From: Pseudoips prasinana
Lineage: Eukaryota; Arthropoda; Insecta; Lepidoptera; Nolidae
Reading direction: 5' to 3'
Assembly (NCBI GenBank): GCA_951640165.1
Contig: OX621260.1
Coordinates: 16,820,001-16,884,000 of the forward strand
Length of the DNA: 64,000 nucleotides
Made by a program: the position numbers and the translations under genes. The notes beneath the pieces are model-generated. The model saw only the letters and a program-made list of their open reading frames with translations. It made no database searches and had not been told where the DNA came from. Shown here piece after piece: positions 1 through 11,156 of this stretch; position 1 is the stretch's first letter, and every line of letters starts with the position of its first letter.

Positions 1-3000
1 GAACCATGGCTTAACAACAAATCCATGGTTACCGGTCTCAACGGAGCAGGTAACGTATTAGTAAACGAAAAAGGCACCAAACCAAGGGCCTGCATGGTTT
101 TCAAAAAACGCGTAAACTTTCTGCCTGTTACAGAGATCTGCAGCGACGACGTAGTCGCCGCAATCACCAACCTCAAAGGGCCAGGAATGGCGAAAGCACT
201 TATATGCTCGGCCTATCTACCCGGTGAGAAACTTGATCCCACAGAAGAACTATCAAATGTCGTGGAGTACGCTCGAAGATAAAAGATAGAGCTCATAGTT
301 GGATGCGACGCCAATGCACATCATACCGTTTGGGGAAGCACTGGAGTCAACAAAAGGGGTGAGGTACTTTTTGATTTCCTATTAGCAAACGGTCTACACA
401 TCATTAACAAAGGCTGCACCCCGACCTTCGTGACAAAGACCAGACAGGAAGTATTAGATATCACCTTTGCAACGGAAAAAATTGCCCGCTACATAACAGA
501 TTGGCAGGTAAGTAGCGAAAACTCTATGTCCGACCACAGGCATATCAGGTTCGGAATACAAGGCTCCATCATCATGGAACCGGTTAGAATTAGAAACCCA
601 AAAATGACTTCATGGGAAACCTATAGAGGTCACCTAGAAGAGCAATTAAAGGGCTTTCCTAAATCTATCAAGACACCAGACTCTCTCAATGCGTCAACTC
701 AGATTTTGACCAACATCATTAAGGAAGCCTATGAACTAAGCTGTCCAATAAAAGAGTCTATCGGTAAGTATAAAACCACGTGGTGGAACAAAAGACTTGA
801 AATACTAAGGGTATCTACACGACGAATATTCAATAAGGCTACCAAACCTAGCGAGTGGGAACGGTTTAAAAAGGCACTTACTGAATACAATAAACAAATC
901 AGAAAGGCTAAAAGAGCGTCTTGGCGACGGTTTTGCGAGGACATCGCTCAAACACACAAAGGAGCAAGGATCCAGAAAGTACTCGCCAAGACACCAAATG
1001 TTTATCTGGGACTACTTAAAAAACCAGATAACTCCTTTACGACCACAGAGAGGGAGACTATGGAGCTTTTAAGAGTCACCCATTTCCCAGGTTCGTACCA
1101 AACTAATGATAACTTCATAAACCCAAAGGTTAGCACTAACCACAGGGTTCGCAAAACCGACTGAAACATGGCCAATGCAGTGTTCAGGCCGAACCAAGTC
1201 AAATGGGCTGTTAACAAATTCAAGCCATATAAATCGGCGGGCGATGATGGCATATTCCCAGCACTGCTACAACAGGGAATCAACCTTCTCCTCCCGCATC
1301 TGGTGAAACTCTTCAGAGCAAGCTACTCATGGGGAATTATACCAGAACAATGGTCTAGGGTCACGGTACGCTTCATACCAAAAGTAGGGAAAAAGGATTA
1401 TTCTCAACCTAAATCCTTCAGACCCATCAGTCTAACTTCTTTCCTGTTAAAAACCATGGAGAGAATAATAGACCAGCACATTAGAGCACATTATCTAGTG
1501 GATAGACCACTTAGCTCCAAACAACATGCTTACCAAAAGGGAAAATCAACTGAAACAGCACTACTCGATCTGATCGATAAAGTGCAAAAATCCCTAGAGG
1601 ACAAGCAAACTGCTCTGTGTGCTTTCCTAGACATCGAGGGTGCTTTTGACAACACCCCCACAGAAACCATCCTTCGAGGCATGGGAGCAAAGGGAATTGA
1701 TGTCACCACTATGGATGTGTAGAAAACATGCTCTCTAATAGAACTGCAACAATTTCATTAAATGAAACATTGCACGAATTTCAGACCACGAGAGGATGTC
1801 CACAAGGAGGCGTACTGTCACCACTACTATGGACCCTCGCCGTGGACCAACTCCTTGCAGTGATGGCAGACCTAAAACATGACACTCAAGGTTATGCAGA
1901 CGACCTGGTAGTCATAGTCAGAGGACACTGTCTTCACACCATCTCCACACTACTGCAAGGAGCTCTTAACACCATTAACAAATGGTGCAGAGACAACGAA
2001 CTATCCATCAACGCATAAAAAACGGTGATAGTACCTTTTACAAGGAAAAGGAAGCTGGGAAGACTGGTAAATCCAAAGCTAAACGGCGAAATTCTGTCCT
2101 TTTCAAGTGAAGTTAAGTACCTAGGGGTCACTATTGACCAAAAGTTGACTTGGAATACACATCTAAAGAATATAATCCAAAAAGCCAAAATGGCTATATG
2201 GATTTGTTGTCGAATGGCTGGAGCAAGATGGGGCCTTAAACCCAAGATCGCACTTTGGCTATATACCGCTGTGGTGACGCCAATCATAACATATGCCTCC
2301 GCGGTATGGTACAATAAAACAACACAAAAGACAACACAAACTAAATTAAACAGCCTACAACGAATGGCTTGCTTGTTAGCAACCGGCGCTCTCTCCACAA
2401 CGCCGGGTGAAGCCCTAAATGCATTACTAAGTCTAACTCCACTCGACTTGTTTTTGCAAAAAGAGGCACAATCATGCATATACAGATTATGCACACAATC
2501 GAACCCAAAGTGGCAATCTAGAGCCCTAAACTCATTTAAAGAGTCAGTCTTCGAAACTAAATCTCTGAAAATGCCCTCAGATAACGTGCAAACAGAGATA
2601 AACTTTACAAAATTGTATACTGTGGACATACCAGACAGGGACGAATGGCTAAGCGGTCAAATGTCCCACAAAACTGGCAGTCACATTTGGTTTACAGATG
2701 GCTCAAAGAAAGGCCATAATGTAGGATGTGGCATTTACGGACAACTGCCCAAACACAGGAGTAGCGTCAACCTGGGTAAAGAGGCCACCATATTCCAGGC
2801 TGAACTTTTCGCCATCAACAGATGTGTGGAAATGAACCTGGACAGAAAACTAAAACAACAAAACATCTACATTAACTCAAACAGTCAAGCGACGCTGCTA
2901 GCGCTGGACTCATTTGAATCCAACTCAAAACAAGTACAGTGCTGCAAAGAAAATCTGAACTCCCTGGGTCAATCCAACAGAGTCACACTCAGATGGGTAC

Positions 3001-3521
3001 CGGGGCACTCAGGAATAGAAGGGAATGAGAAGGCAGATGAACTTGCGAGACTCGGAGCCGTTAACCCTCAAAACGGACCCGAACCATTTTGTGGCATTAC
3101 CAAGCAAAGGGCCTACTCTTTCCTAAACGATCAATGTACCTCAGCAGCCATGGAACTGTGGAAATCCTCAGCTGGATCTCTACACTCAAAGGCTGTTATC
3201 AAGGGCTACAATAAAAAATTGTCGAAAGAATTACTTGAATTCAAACGTTACAAAACATGTGCGGTAACTAGAATTCCTACCGGACACTGCAAGCTGAATA
3301 AGCACATGTTCAACCTAAAGTTGGCCGACAGCACAACCTGCAGATTCTGCCAAGAATCAGAGGAAACTCCTTTGCATATTCTGTGCTCGTGCGGGCCACT
3401 AATGCGTTGTAGAAGTATCCACTTAGGACAGCATATTATGCAACCTGAAGAGATACAAACACTCACTGCACAATCAATCTGGGAGTTTTTGGAAGCTGTG
3501 GGATTGAGCAGTGAACTTTGA
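1..3521 (+). pseudogene. LINE ORF2 relic: AP endonuclease, reverse transcriptase, RNase H
   Basis: Would encode the enzyme that nicks target DNA and reverse-transcribes the element RNA. Visible parts: endonuclease segments (EPWLNNKS at the window edge, GCDANAHH near 300, SDHR near 530); RT motifs FRPISLTSF near 1420, FLDIEGAFDN near 1625 with the first catalytic Asp, PQGGVLSPLLW near 1800 and YADD at 1893-1904; RNase H blocks FTDGSKKGH near 2690 and HSGIEGNEKADELA near 3010; a C-x2-C...H...C knuckle at 3339-3395. Breaks: in-frame TAA 280-282, TGA 1162-1164, a frame change between about 1710 and 1727, and TAA 2016-2018. The RNase H SDS motif reads SNS (Asn codon 2880-2882), so a catalytic Asp is also lost. 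The stretch after 2018 is one uninterrupted frame of almost 500 codons, so decay is moderate. Confidence 0.9.
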
Positions 3522-3623
3522 CATAAGTCAAAGGAGCTCTGCTACAATAGATCAGCAATGGTCGAGGTAGCAAGATGCCATCAAGGCATCAAGCCCCAAA
3601 CAAACAATAATAATAAAAAAAAA
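1..3623 (+). mobile_element. Degenerate RNase H-bearing LINE (I/R1/LOA type), 5' end outside window
   Basis: A non-LTR retrotransposon whose coding frame is already open at base 1, so the 5' UTR, any ORF1 and the start of ORF2 lie to the left. The 3' UTR is about 100 bases after the last stop and ends in an AAT-repeat running into oligo-A (3606-3623), the expected tail of a target-primed insertion. Domain order is endonuclease, reverse transcriptase, RNase H, C-terminal zinc knuckle. RNase H after the RT is known from the I, R1, LOA and related clades; I cannot place it more finely by eye. Three stops and one frame change show it is dead. Confidence 0.9.
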
Positions 3624-3959
3624 TACGGACACCTAAAACGTACGTAACTCTTGAATACGATTTCTGCTAGAAAGACAGCTTTAGAATGACTAAACCGAAT
3701 TCTTATGTAACAAAACTATCTCTAATAGTGACTTAAATATAATAATACAAGTATTTAATTTAACTTAATAACAAAGAACCTAAATAAACTTATGAATATA
3801 CATAACTACCTATATTAGAAAGAAAAACTAAATCTACGAAAAAGTAAATTATATAATACATAAATAAATTAGTTAGTTTTTGAAGAAATAAAACGGCATT
3901 GAAAACGGTTCATCTTTATGATTCTTAAAAAATGAGAAGAAAATTCAAAACCTTTTATT
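3624..3959. other. AT-rich stretch, no gene seen
   Basis: Sequence between the LINE poly-A and the mariner relic. No coding frame, tRNA fold or family recognised. Confidence 0.4.
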
Positions 3960-3976
3960 ATATAGTGTATTTACAT

Positions 3977-4882
3977 TTAACTAAAGTATGTAGGTACCAT
4001 TTTGTTCGAAATCTTTTTGCCATCTTGTAGGTAGGACATGATACCATTACTACAGAAATTTTGAGACTTCTGATCAAAATACCGCGACAAGTGGTTTTGG
4101 CAGTCCTCTCGTGATGTTAACCTGACACTGCCTAAAGAATTCTGAAGAGACCGAAACAGGTGGAAATCTGTCAAGACTATACGGCGGATTCATTAACACC
4201 TCCCAGCTCAACTCTCTTAATTTTTGCTGAGTGGCTAAAGATGTGTGAGGTCTAGCGTTATCATGATGAAAAACCACACCTCTTCTGTTGATTAATTCCG
4301 GCCGCTTTCTCTCAACTGCTGCTTTAATCTCATCAGTTGTTCAAAAGTAGTAGAGTTCAGAATCGATGGTCCTGCCTGGTGGTAACAGCCCATAATGAAT
4401 AATGCCCTTTTTCGCACGTTCTTGTCGTACGTGATCCACTTTTCATCACCAGTTATCAGCTTCTTCAAAAATGGTTCGGTTTCATGACATCGTTATAAAG
4501 AATCACAAATGAGTACACGGTTCATTAGGTTTCTTTCAGTCAGCTCGTGTGGTACCCAAATATAGAGCTTTTTTTGTGTACCCAGTTTTTTCAAATGAGC
4601 TAAAACTTTTGTGGTCAATTCCCAGTTCTTCAGCTACGTCGCGCTACCTCGTATATGCCGATCTTGCTCCACTTTTTCAAAAATGGCATCCATTTTATCC
4701 GTAAAGGGCGACCAGAGCGACTTGCATCTTTGACATGAAAATTTCCGGATTGAAAGCCAGACACTGCACTTGGTCCATAAACATCGCAATTTTTTTTCGC
4801 AGCTTTCGTTGCATTTTTACCTTTTCTGTAGTAAAATTTTAAAATGTATCGAATTTCAATTTCAAATGAAAATCACACATTT
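3977..4882 (-). pseudogene. Dead mariner transposase, cecropia-like
   Basis: Minus-strand relic of a DD34D transposase. From the N-terminal side (high coordinates) one reads EIEIRYILKFYYRKGKNATK (near 4870-4810), SGNFHVKDASRSGRP (near 4700), a linker degraded from WVPHEL, FHHDNARPHTSLATQQKLRE (near 4270-4210, second catalytic Asp) and DFHLFRSLQNSL (near 4160). An internal deletion of about 50 codons near 4400 joins the NVRKR region directly to GIIHYGLLPPG. A second deletion of about 10 bases near 4165 removes the residues just before the third catalytic Asp and shifts the frame. Several single-base frame changes and stops lie in the 5' half. No convincing terminal inverted repeats seen. Unrelated in TIR and age to the intact mariner at 55.3-56.6 kb. 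Confidence 0.85.
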
Positions 4883-4885
4883 TCC

Positions 4886-5520
4886 TCATTTGATTTTGGA
4901 ATTATGTTCTTCAAAATTTAAACTTTCAATGATACCAAAACCAGCCAGATACAAATAGTATAGCCAAAGAGATTTTATGACAAGTTCTTACATACTATAC
5001 CTAAAAGACTTTTTCCCCAACCTAATATATTGTGTGATAAAACCGCCCATTGTATAGTTCTAACGTTTGAAGTGTATTAACTTTTAATTCCTTTTGGTGT
5101 AAAATAAACAGTTTATCTATATATATCTATCTGTTTTGGAGGTCCTAACTATGGCAATAAACTTTCAGATCAATAAAACCTTATTAATCTGTTTAGATGC
5201 TACGTTGACCAGGACAGATACAAAAAACAATCAGCTATTGTGGAACCTGGCGTATTTAAGTTACAGGGGTGGATATAAGCTGGGTATAGTCCCGTAACAA
5301 AAAAATTAACACAGGCTTCAAATATCTGCACACTTTTTTTTCCAAACCCAAACTCAAAACAAACGGGCAGTAGGTACTGTAGATATCAAATAATCAATTA
5401 ATGGCATTCTTAATCAAATCATTTCCTAATTTAAGAATGATGTTAACAACAAATCGATAACGAATAAAATGTTTCATTATAATTGTAGGTATACTTTTTT
5501 TTACGTATGTTGATAATTGA
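4886..5520. other. AT-rich stretch, no gene seen
   Basis: No frame of interest, no tRNA, no recognised repeat apart from short A and T runs. Confidence 0.4.
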
Positions 5521-5630
5521 CTGGCCGGGTGATCCCCATCGAAGACAAATATTTGTGTGGTGCGCACAATTATTTGGTCTTTGTCTGGATGTAATTTATT
5601 TGGAAATAAATAAATAAAAAAAATGTATAA
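5521..5630 (+). repeat. SINE core fragment
   Basis: Contains ATATTTGTGTGGTGC...TTTGTCTGGATGTAATTT, the central core shared by SINE-A, SINE-C and SINE-D here, followed by an AATAAATAAA-type tail. The tRNA head is not recognisable. Confidence 0.55.
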
Positions 5631-5656
5631 TATGTATTTAGCATGTCTAAATTATG

Positions 5657-5905
5657 GACGCTGTGGGCGTGGTTGGTAAATGCTTGCTTTTCACGCCGCA
5701 GGTCGTGGGTTCGATTCCCACCCAGGACACATATTTGTGTGCATGAACATGTCTGTTTGGCCTGAGTCTGCGTGTAATTATCTATATAAGTATGTAAAAA
5801 GAAAAAGTAGTATATCAGTTATTTGATTTCCATAGTACAAGTTCTGCTTAGTTAGGGATCAGATGACCGTGTGTAAATAATGTCCCAGGATATATTTATA
5901 TTATT
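5657..5905 (+). repeat. SINE-A copy 1 (tRNA-headed SINE)
   Basis: Reference copy. The head is a degenerate tRNA with A-box-like GGCGTGGTTGGTAAATG and B-box GGTTCGATTCCCA, the internal pol III promoter of tRNA-derived SINEs. Then follow a core (ATATTTGTGTGCATGAACA, CTGAGTCTG), a body with TATATAAGTATGT and TAGTATATCAGTTAT, and an end reading CAGATGACCGTGTG...TGTCCCAGGATAT with an AT-rich tail. Non-autonomous; presumably moved by a LINE. Confidence 0.85.
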
Positions 5906-5929
5906 TAGATATATAAAAAAAATTCATCC

Positions 5930-6270
5930 TAGCCGAATTTCAGCCACGGCGGCCTTTCTGCGCGAGACATATTATAGTACACAAGCGTGTGCGCAAACAC
6001 AGGGGCACTTTGTATCCATCACTCTCATGATCCGATGGGACGACTAGCGACACGACCGGTAAGAGGTCAGGTACAGGCTTCACGTGCTCTCCGCGGCACG
6101 GGGGTATAATACCGCCAACTCCCAGACTTCGGCTGATGCTAAGAATTTTTTCTTTTTACAGCAAAGTGCCAAAAATGTGTCTCTTGATCCGATGGGACGA
6201 CTAGCGACAAGGCCGGAAAGAGGTCAGGTACAGAACCAACCTCTTTACGTGCTCTCCGAGGCATACATAC
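5930..6270 (-). repeat. SINE-B copy 1, head missing, partly duplicated
   Basis: Matches SINE-B body (GATCCGATGGGACG, GCGACACGACCGG, CACGGGGGTATAATACCGCC). The tRNA-like head at the right end is replaced by a second partial body copy starting near 6183. It lies between two SINE-A copies in opposite orientations. Confidence 0.75.
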
Positions 6271-6335
6271 ATGTGTATCGAATGTCATTGTTATAGTTAT
6301 GTACTTTAACTTCATATATCGTATTTTAATATGTA

Positions 6336-6597
6336 ATAATAATATCCTGGGACATTATTCACACACGGTCATCTGATACCAAACTAAGCAGAGCTTGTAC
6401 TATTGAAACCAGGTAACTGATATACTACATATACTATTTTTCTTTTGTAAATACATACTTATATAGATAATTTACACCCAGACTCAGGACAAACAAATAT
6501 GTTCATGCACACAAATATTTGTCCCGGGTGGGAATCGAACCCACGACCTACGGCGTGAAAGACAGCGTATCTACCAACCACGCCATCAGGCCCGTCA
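6336..6597 (-). repeat. SINE-A copy 2
   Basis: Near full-length reverse copy: tail AATATCCTGGGACATTATTC at the left, tRNA-like head ending CCACGCCATCAGGCCCGTC at the right. B-box intact as GGGAATCGAACCCA on the plus strand. Confidence 0.85.
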
Positions 6598-6830
6598 ATA
6601 TTGTAAGTGATTGATAACAAAAAAAAACACGTGATGGTGACCGAGGTTCCATTAATATTTGTGCGTGTTAATAATAATTAAGAACTCCATTGTCCCTCAC
6701 AGGACGCGCGAATGTTGACCGCACACACACCTTTGATATTACATATCCACTATTTACTATACTGCGTTAAGATTCGATTAGTAAAAATCTGTGTAAGCAA
6801 TATCCATACCCGACGCCGGTGCCGTCGTAT

Positions 6831-6886
6831 AACCTCTAACTAGAAATAATAAAGTTAGATAACTTTATTATTTCTAGTTAGAGGTT
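6831..6886. repeat. Perfect palindrome, 27-bp arms, 2-base loop
   Basis: Left arm 6831-6857 and right arm 6860-6886 are exact reverse complements (AACCTCTAACTAGAAA... outward), separated by GA. No flanking duplication noticed. Confidence 0.9.
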
Positions 6887-7074
6887 GGACCGCAGTTGGG
6901 ACAGTCTTAATTTATTACACACAGACTACAATTTGCTTGCAAAATTGAGTAACCAATCTCCGATGTTTATCAACAATTTCGTGCAGTCAGGCAGTTAAAG
7001 CAAAGTCTATACAGAATAAGTAAATAATTAGATAGACTGTTATTAAGAACCAGTATTTTGAAATACCTTATGTA

Positions 7075-7145
7075 GCATCGGTGGTTCAGTGGTAGAATGC
7101 TCGCCTGCCACGCGGGCGGCCCGGGTTCGATTCCCGGCCGATGCA
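7075..7145 (+). tRNA. tRNA-Gly-GCC: tRNA-Gly (GCC)
   Basis: A 71-base cloverleaf: acceptor GCATCGG pairs with CCGATGC, discriminator A, D arm GGTTCAGTGGTAGAATGC, anticodon loop CTGCCAC (anticodon GCC), T arm with GGTTCGATTCC, the canonical B-box. A T5 run at 7152-7156 is the expected pol III terminator. No intron. Reads Gly codons in cytoplasmic translation. The internal boxes and terminator suggest a functional gene. Confidence 0.97.
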
Positions 7146-7701
7146 ATGTACTTTTTATACAATTTTCTTTTGTTTTCATACATTTTTAAAATGATCTAGG
7201 TATATAAATTTGTATAATTTACTCCATACTCGTGTAAACCTATTGATAACATAACGGCAAAATTACACGATTTGCCGTATGTTATAAATAGGATTACACG
7301 TAAAAATATACTATTTGAATCATAAAATGTACATGTTAACTTGAGATTATTTTTATTTCTTATAAAGGAATTCTTTAGCATAATAGGTACCTACCTTAGA
7401 ACAACAAACAAAAACATAGAGTTTCATTTACTAATCGATGATCAAATAAACAGATAAGGAACATAAAAATGGTTATAATTTAATTTTATTACCTATTTAC
7501 TTTGGAAAATAAACCAAAAGTATCTAGAATATTAGCAAATAATAATAGGGAACCTTCTAAAATAACAATTAAAAAAAGAATTAATTTTCTCAATATTTAT
7601 TAAATTAGAATTAATTTTAGAGTTTTCCGTAAATATATAATTTATTTCTCAAAATGGTAATAAAATAAGAAAAGGCGAGTTAATTGCAAAAAGATAATGA
7701 C
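7146..7701. other. AT-rich spacer, nothing recognised
   Basis: Very AT-rich sequence between two tRNA genes. No frame or repeat family identified. Confidence 0.4.
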
Positions 7702-7774
7702 TGCCGAAACCCGGGATTGAACCGGGGACCTTTAGATCTTCAGTCTAACGCTCTCCCAACTGAGCTATTTCGGC
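7702..7774 (-). tRNA. tRNA-Phe-GAA: tRNA-Phe (GAA)
   Basis: A 73-base minus-strand cloverleaf: acceptor GCCGAAA with TTTCGGC, discriminator A, A-box TAGCTCAGTTGGGAGAGCG, anticodon stem-loop TTAGACTGAAGATCTAA (anticodon GAA), T arm CCCGGTTCAATCCCGGG. A T5 tract lies 10 bases downstream (A run at 7688-7692 on the plus strand). No intron. About 0.6 kb from tRNA-Gly and pointing toward it, so the two genes are convergent. Confidence 0.97.
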
Positions 7775-8100
7775 TGATGATAGAATGGCGAAATTATATT
7801 ACGTATAATTTTATATAGTATTGTAAGGTGTAATCAAATAATACTCATAATTATTATTATTATTACGAGTATATCTGAGAAGAGCAATGTATATTTAGGT
7901 ACCATATTGGGTAACACACTAATATTATAAAGGCGAAAACGACCTATAAAACTTTGTTGTAATATAGCTTAAATATCCGAATAACACATAAGTAAGTAGG
8001 CTATAATTTTATAGTTCAACGCGGGTAAAACTGCAGTGCATAGCTAGTACAAAATATATATTGAATCAATGAGGTACCAAGATGTTCCATAGTCATCAAT

Positions 8101-8210
8101 GATCTGCTATCAGTATTCATAATATAATCATCTACTACTTCATCATCATCATCAATGATCTGCTATCAGTATTCATAATATAATCATCTACTACTTCATC
8201 ATCATCATCA
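8101..8210. repeat. 56-bp tandem duplication with ATC-repeat
   Basis: GATCTGCTATCAGTATTC... starts at 8101 and again at 8157; each unit ends in a run of CATCAT. The second run is the 3' tail of the adjacent RTE piece. Confidence 0.8.
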
Positions 8211-8327
8211 TATCAGCCGAAAGACGTCCACTGCTGGACAAAGTCCTCCCCCAAAGATCTCCACAATTGCCGGTCTTGTGCTATTCGCATCCAGCAGTTT
8301 CCAGCGACCCGCACAAGATCATCAGTC
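8197..8327 (-). mobile_element. 5'-truncated RTE LINE tail with 12-bp TSD
   Basis: Minus-strand 3' end of an RTE LINE: coding remnant WMRIAQDRQLWR-like, VQQWTSF and a GAT-repeat tail (CATCATCATCA at the left). The 12-base target duplication CATCTACTACTT lies at 8185-8196 and 8328-8339, fixing the insert to 131 bp. Confidence 0.85.
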
Positions 8328-8339
8328 CATCTACTACTT

Positions 8340-9300
8340 ATACGTATGGAATTATCGGAATAGCAAAAAATAATGTTTCTTCATACTAACAAGAACAGCT
8401 ATTTTTAAAGTTCCGTATTAATTTTGTACCTATTGCTTTCGTCTTATCGTCAACAATATCGAAAACACAATAACGTAATACAACCAAATCGATTTACGTT
8501 TTTATGATTACGATATTGTTGATGATTAGCAGAAAACATTCAAAATGTTTCATATTTGGGAAATTTGTTGTTCACCGGGATGATTTACACAATAAATGGA
8601 ATCTTAAATACATACCTAAATAAAATATGAACAAAAATGTAAGTACTTTTAATATTATATTATTTACATGAAAAGTTAATTGTGATAATCGAATGATTTA
8701 TTGATAGTGGTTACAATGAATAAATGAATTAAGCTATAGTTAAGAATCAGGTAGCATTGGCAAATTAAATCACAAAAGCTAGGATTATATTTTAAGTGTC
8801 CATTGAAGTTACTGCCATCTATATTTCGTTTTTGAATCACTACGGTCACTTACTCGTATTTTAGTCGTGCTATCGGACCATAGATGGCGCGTTCCTAAAA
8901 AAAGATTAAGAACTGCCATTCTTTTGTTCTAGATGGCGTTACCATGTGTCATTGTAGTCTACATAAATTCGTTAAAAGTATTAGTAAATAAGTATTTAAT
9001 AAAAGCACGTGCTATTAATTACATGTCTTATTGATGTTAGAATTATTTTTGCAGTGCCTATTTATCACTTTTAAACTTTGTAGGAGCAGTTCGTAAATGT
9101 CTAGCTACATAAATGTGTTGTGCAAATCTCGGAAACTTCTATAAAGATTTGAATGAAGTTTTGTATTTTATTAAGTTTATAGTATTAATAGTAATATAAT
9201 AATATTTAATTTAAAAACATGACTAGACAAAAAAAGAAAATACTAACAATGGACCTCGGTCATTCAGCTTCTGTAGTTACTCAATAATTAAACCGACTTT
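8340..9300. other. Unique-looking AT-rich sequence
   Basis: No coding frame, tRNA or known repeat recognised. ATAGATGGCG and TAGATGGCG-type words recur near 8880 and 8930, which may be a decayed repeat. Confidence 0.35.
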
Positions 9301-9301
9301 T

Positions 9302-9706
9302 GATTAGACTTTTATTTATTAGACTAGCTGTGCCCCGCGGTTTTACCCGCGTTAAATTTTGTTGATAATCATAGCTCATACCTCCGTAGGTGATAGCGTG
9401 ATACTATGTAGCCTATATGTTGACCCGACCTTTTAGTAATATTCATGCAAAATTTGAAGTAAATCCATGCAGTACTTTTTGAGTTTAGCCCGGACATACA
9501 TACATACAGACAAACAGACTAAAATTCAAAAAAATATATTTTTGGCTTAGATATCAGTTTTAGATCACGCCCCTAGTATCCTTTAAAAAAATATTCAATG
9601 TACAGTTTTGACTTTCCTACGATTTTATTATATGTATAGATTAAACCTACTAAGCTGGTATCAGCTTAGTAGGTTTTATCTTATAAATAAAAGTCTAATC
9701 TAATAA
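9302..9706. repeat. Palindromic hairpin split by a Helitron
   Basis: Left part 9302-9323 and 9641-9661 joins to an arm that is the near-complement of 9668-9705 (GATTAGACTTTTATTTAT... to ...ATAAATAAAAGTCTAATC). The joined arms are about 38 bp with roughly three mismatches around a GGTATC loop. The 317-bp insert between 9323 and 9641 is the Helitron listed next. Confidence 0.8.
9324..9640 (-). mobile_element. Non-autonomous Helitron H1, copy 1
   Basis: Reads on the minus strand from TCTATACATATAATAAAATC to ...CGCGGGTAAAACCGCGGGGC-ACAGCTAG. The hairpin CGCGGGTAAAACCGCG just before CTAG, the 5' TC and insertion between A (9323) and T (9641) are the known hallmarks of Helitrons, which insert without target duplication. 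About 317 bp, no coding capacity. Confidence 0.88.
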
Positions 9707-10272
9707 ATAATAATAATTAGCAAATTGGATAATTCACCTATAGAATATGTATATTAAAACTATCCCTAAATTTCCCTTTTAAGTCACAGTGAGATCTCAT
9801 TTTGTGAAATGACCATCCATTGTTTTACGTCTATTTTTTATTTATATCTATAAATAATAGTATAAGCAAAATTGTAAAATAAAAATAATCGAACGGCTAA
9901 AATTACTCAATTATGAAGAGACTGAAGTGTCTTTTTATTCTTGTAAATAATAACTATAGTGGTATTAGACAAAGAAGACTGCAAAAGTTTGAATCGCGAT
10001 GAATAACAATGTCAAATTACTAACACTAAACAATTTATCCTAATTTAATTCATTCTAATATAACAATCATACAATTAGGTAAGTACTATATTAATTTAAT
10101 ATTGTGGTTGAAATTGTCCTAGCCGCTATAGATTCCACTGTTATTCTGTTTTACTTTATCACAGGGAATAAACATCGCAATTCTTGCTTCTGCAGTCTTC
10201 TTTGTCGAAGACTTCCTACTATTATTATTATCTTCTAGCTGTCCCGGCTTTGTACCGCCATATTGCCAGACT
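9707..10272. other. AT-rich stretch, no gene seen
   Basis: Nothing recognised apart from simple A/T tracts. Confidence 0.35.
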
Positions 10273-10479
10273 GCACGTGTGACGCAGCGGCTAAGGCAGT
10301 CGCCTCGCCCCTTCGTGTCGCGGGTTCGAGTCCCGTGCCGGACAACTATTTGTGTGACCCATAAATAGTTGTTCTGAGTCTGGATATAATTTGTGTCCGT
10401 CTATTATATGTTTGTAAAGTACCCCGCGACACAGGGATTAAATTTCATAGTGCGGGCGTTGCCTTTAAGAAAAAAAAAA
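10273..10479 (+). repeat. SINE-D copy 1
   Basis: Reference copy: tRNA-like head GCACGTGTGACGCAGCGGCTAA with B-box GGGTTCGAGTCCC, shared core CAACTATTTGTGTGACCC...TTCTGAGTCTGGATGTAATTT, 3' part GTACCCCGCGACACAGGG and an oligo-A tail to 10479. Confidence 0.85.
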
Positions 10480-10771
10480 TGCATTCTATTGTACAACATT
10501 TTACAGTCTTCCGTCTCATTCACAGCCTCACTTTTTCTCTCTTCTCCTGGCAATAACTAATACCTACATAAAAGAAAGATTAATCCAATTTGGTGCAGTC
10601 TTTTCGAAGTTATGAGTGTACATACATTTCGGTGATTCATTTTTATTTATATAGATAAGCCCCATACCCAGTATACTATAGTAGTCTTTGCCCCGTACAT
10701 ACATACCTACTACAATCACTACAGATTACGCAAACTTACTTATTTTACTTCCCATCTATACTCTATTGTTA

Positions 10772-10823
10772 CAAGGTTATTTGGGACTACGAGTAATATT
10801 ACTCGTAGTCCCAAATAACCTTG
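10772..10823. repeat. Perfect 52-bp palindrome without loop
   Basis: CAAGGTTATTTGGGACTACG... reads the same on both strands for 26+26 bases, centred at 10797/10798, with no spacer. Confidence 0.92.
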
Positions 10824-10984
10824 ATAGATTGATTGATTGATTTGATAATAGATATTATTATTTGTGTCTATCTATAATTTATATTCGCGTGGCAACTCCT
10901 ACAAACAATAATAAGTAAGGTTTTCGTAAACTTATAAATTATGTCAGGCACCGATCACACACAACACAAGTTGCATTTCAAACT

Positions 10985-11156
10985 GTCAAAATATACAAAG
11001 ATATTTTGTGGGTAAAAAAAATAAAAGCATAGTCTATTCTATATAAGTATGAAAATAAAACTCAAACCGTCAAAATATACAAAGGTAAATCTATCTTTTA
11101 CGGAGAAAAAAAATAAAAGCATAGTCTATTCTGTATTTGAAAAAAAAAATATGTGC
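10985..11156. repeat. 84-bp tandem duplication
   Basis: GTCAAAATATACAAAG starts at 10985 and 11069; both units end in AATAAAAGCATAGTCTATTCT after a long A run. Confidence 0.75.

Noticed and set aside
4770..4958. Plus-strand frame of 62 codons
   Set aside because: Antisense to the N-terminal part of the dead mariner, which reads clearly on the minus strand.
8100..8340. CRISPR-like short direct repeats
   Set aside because: Only a 56-bp duplication with ATC-runs; no spacer-repeat pattern, and the context is eukaryotic.
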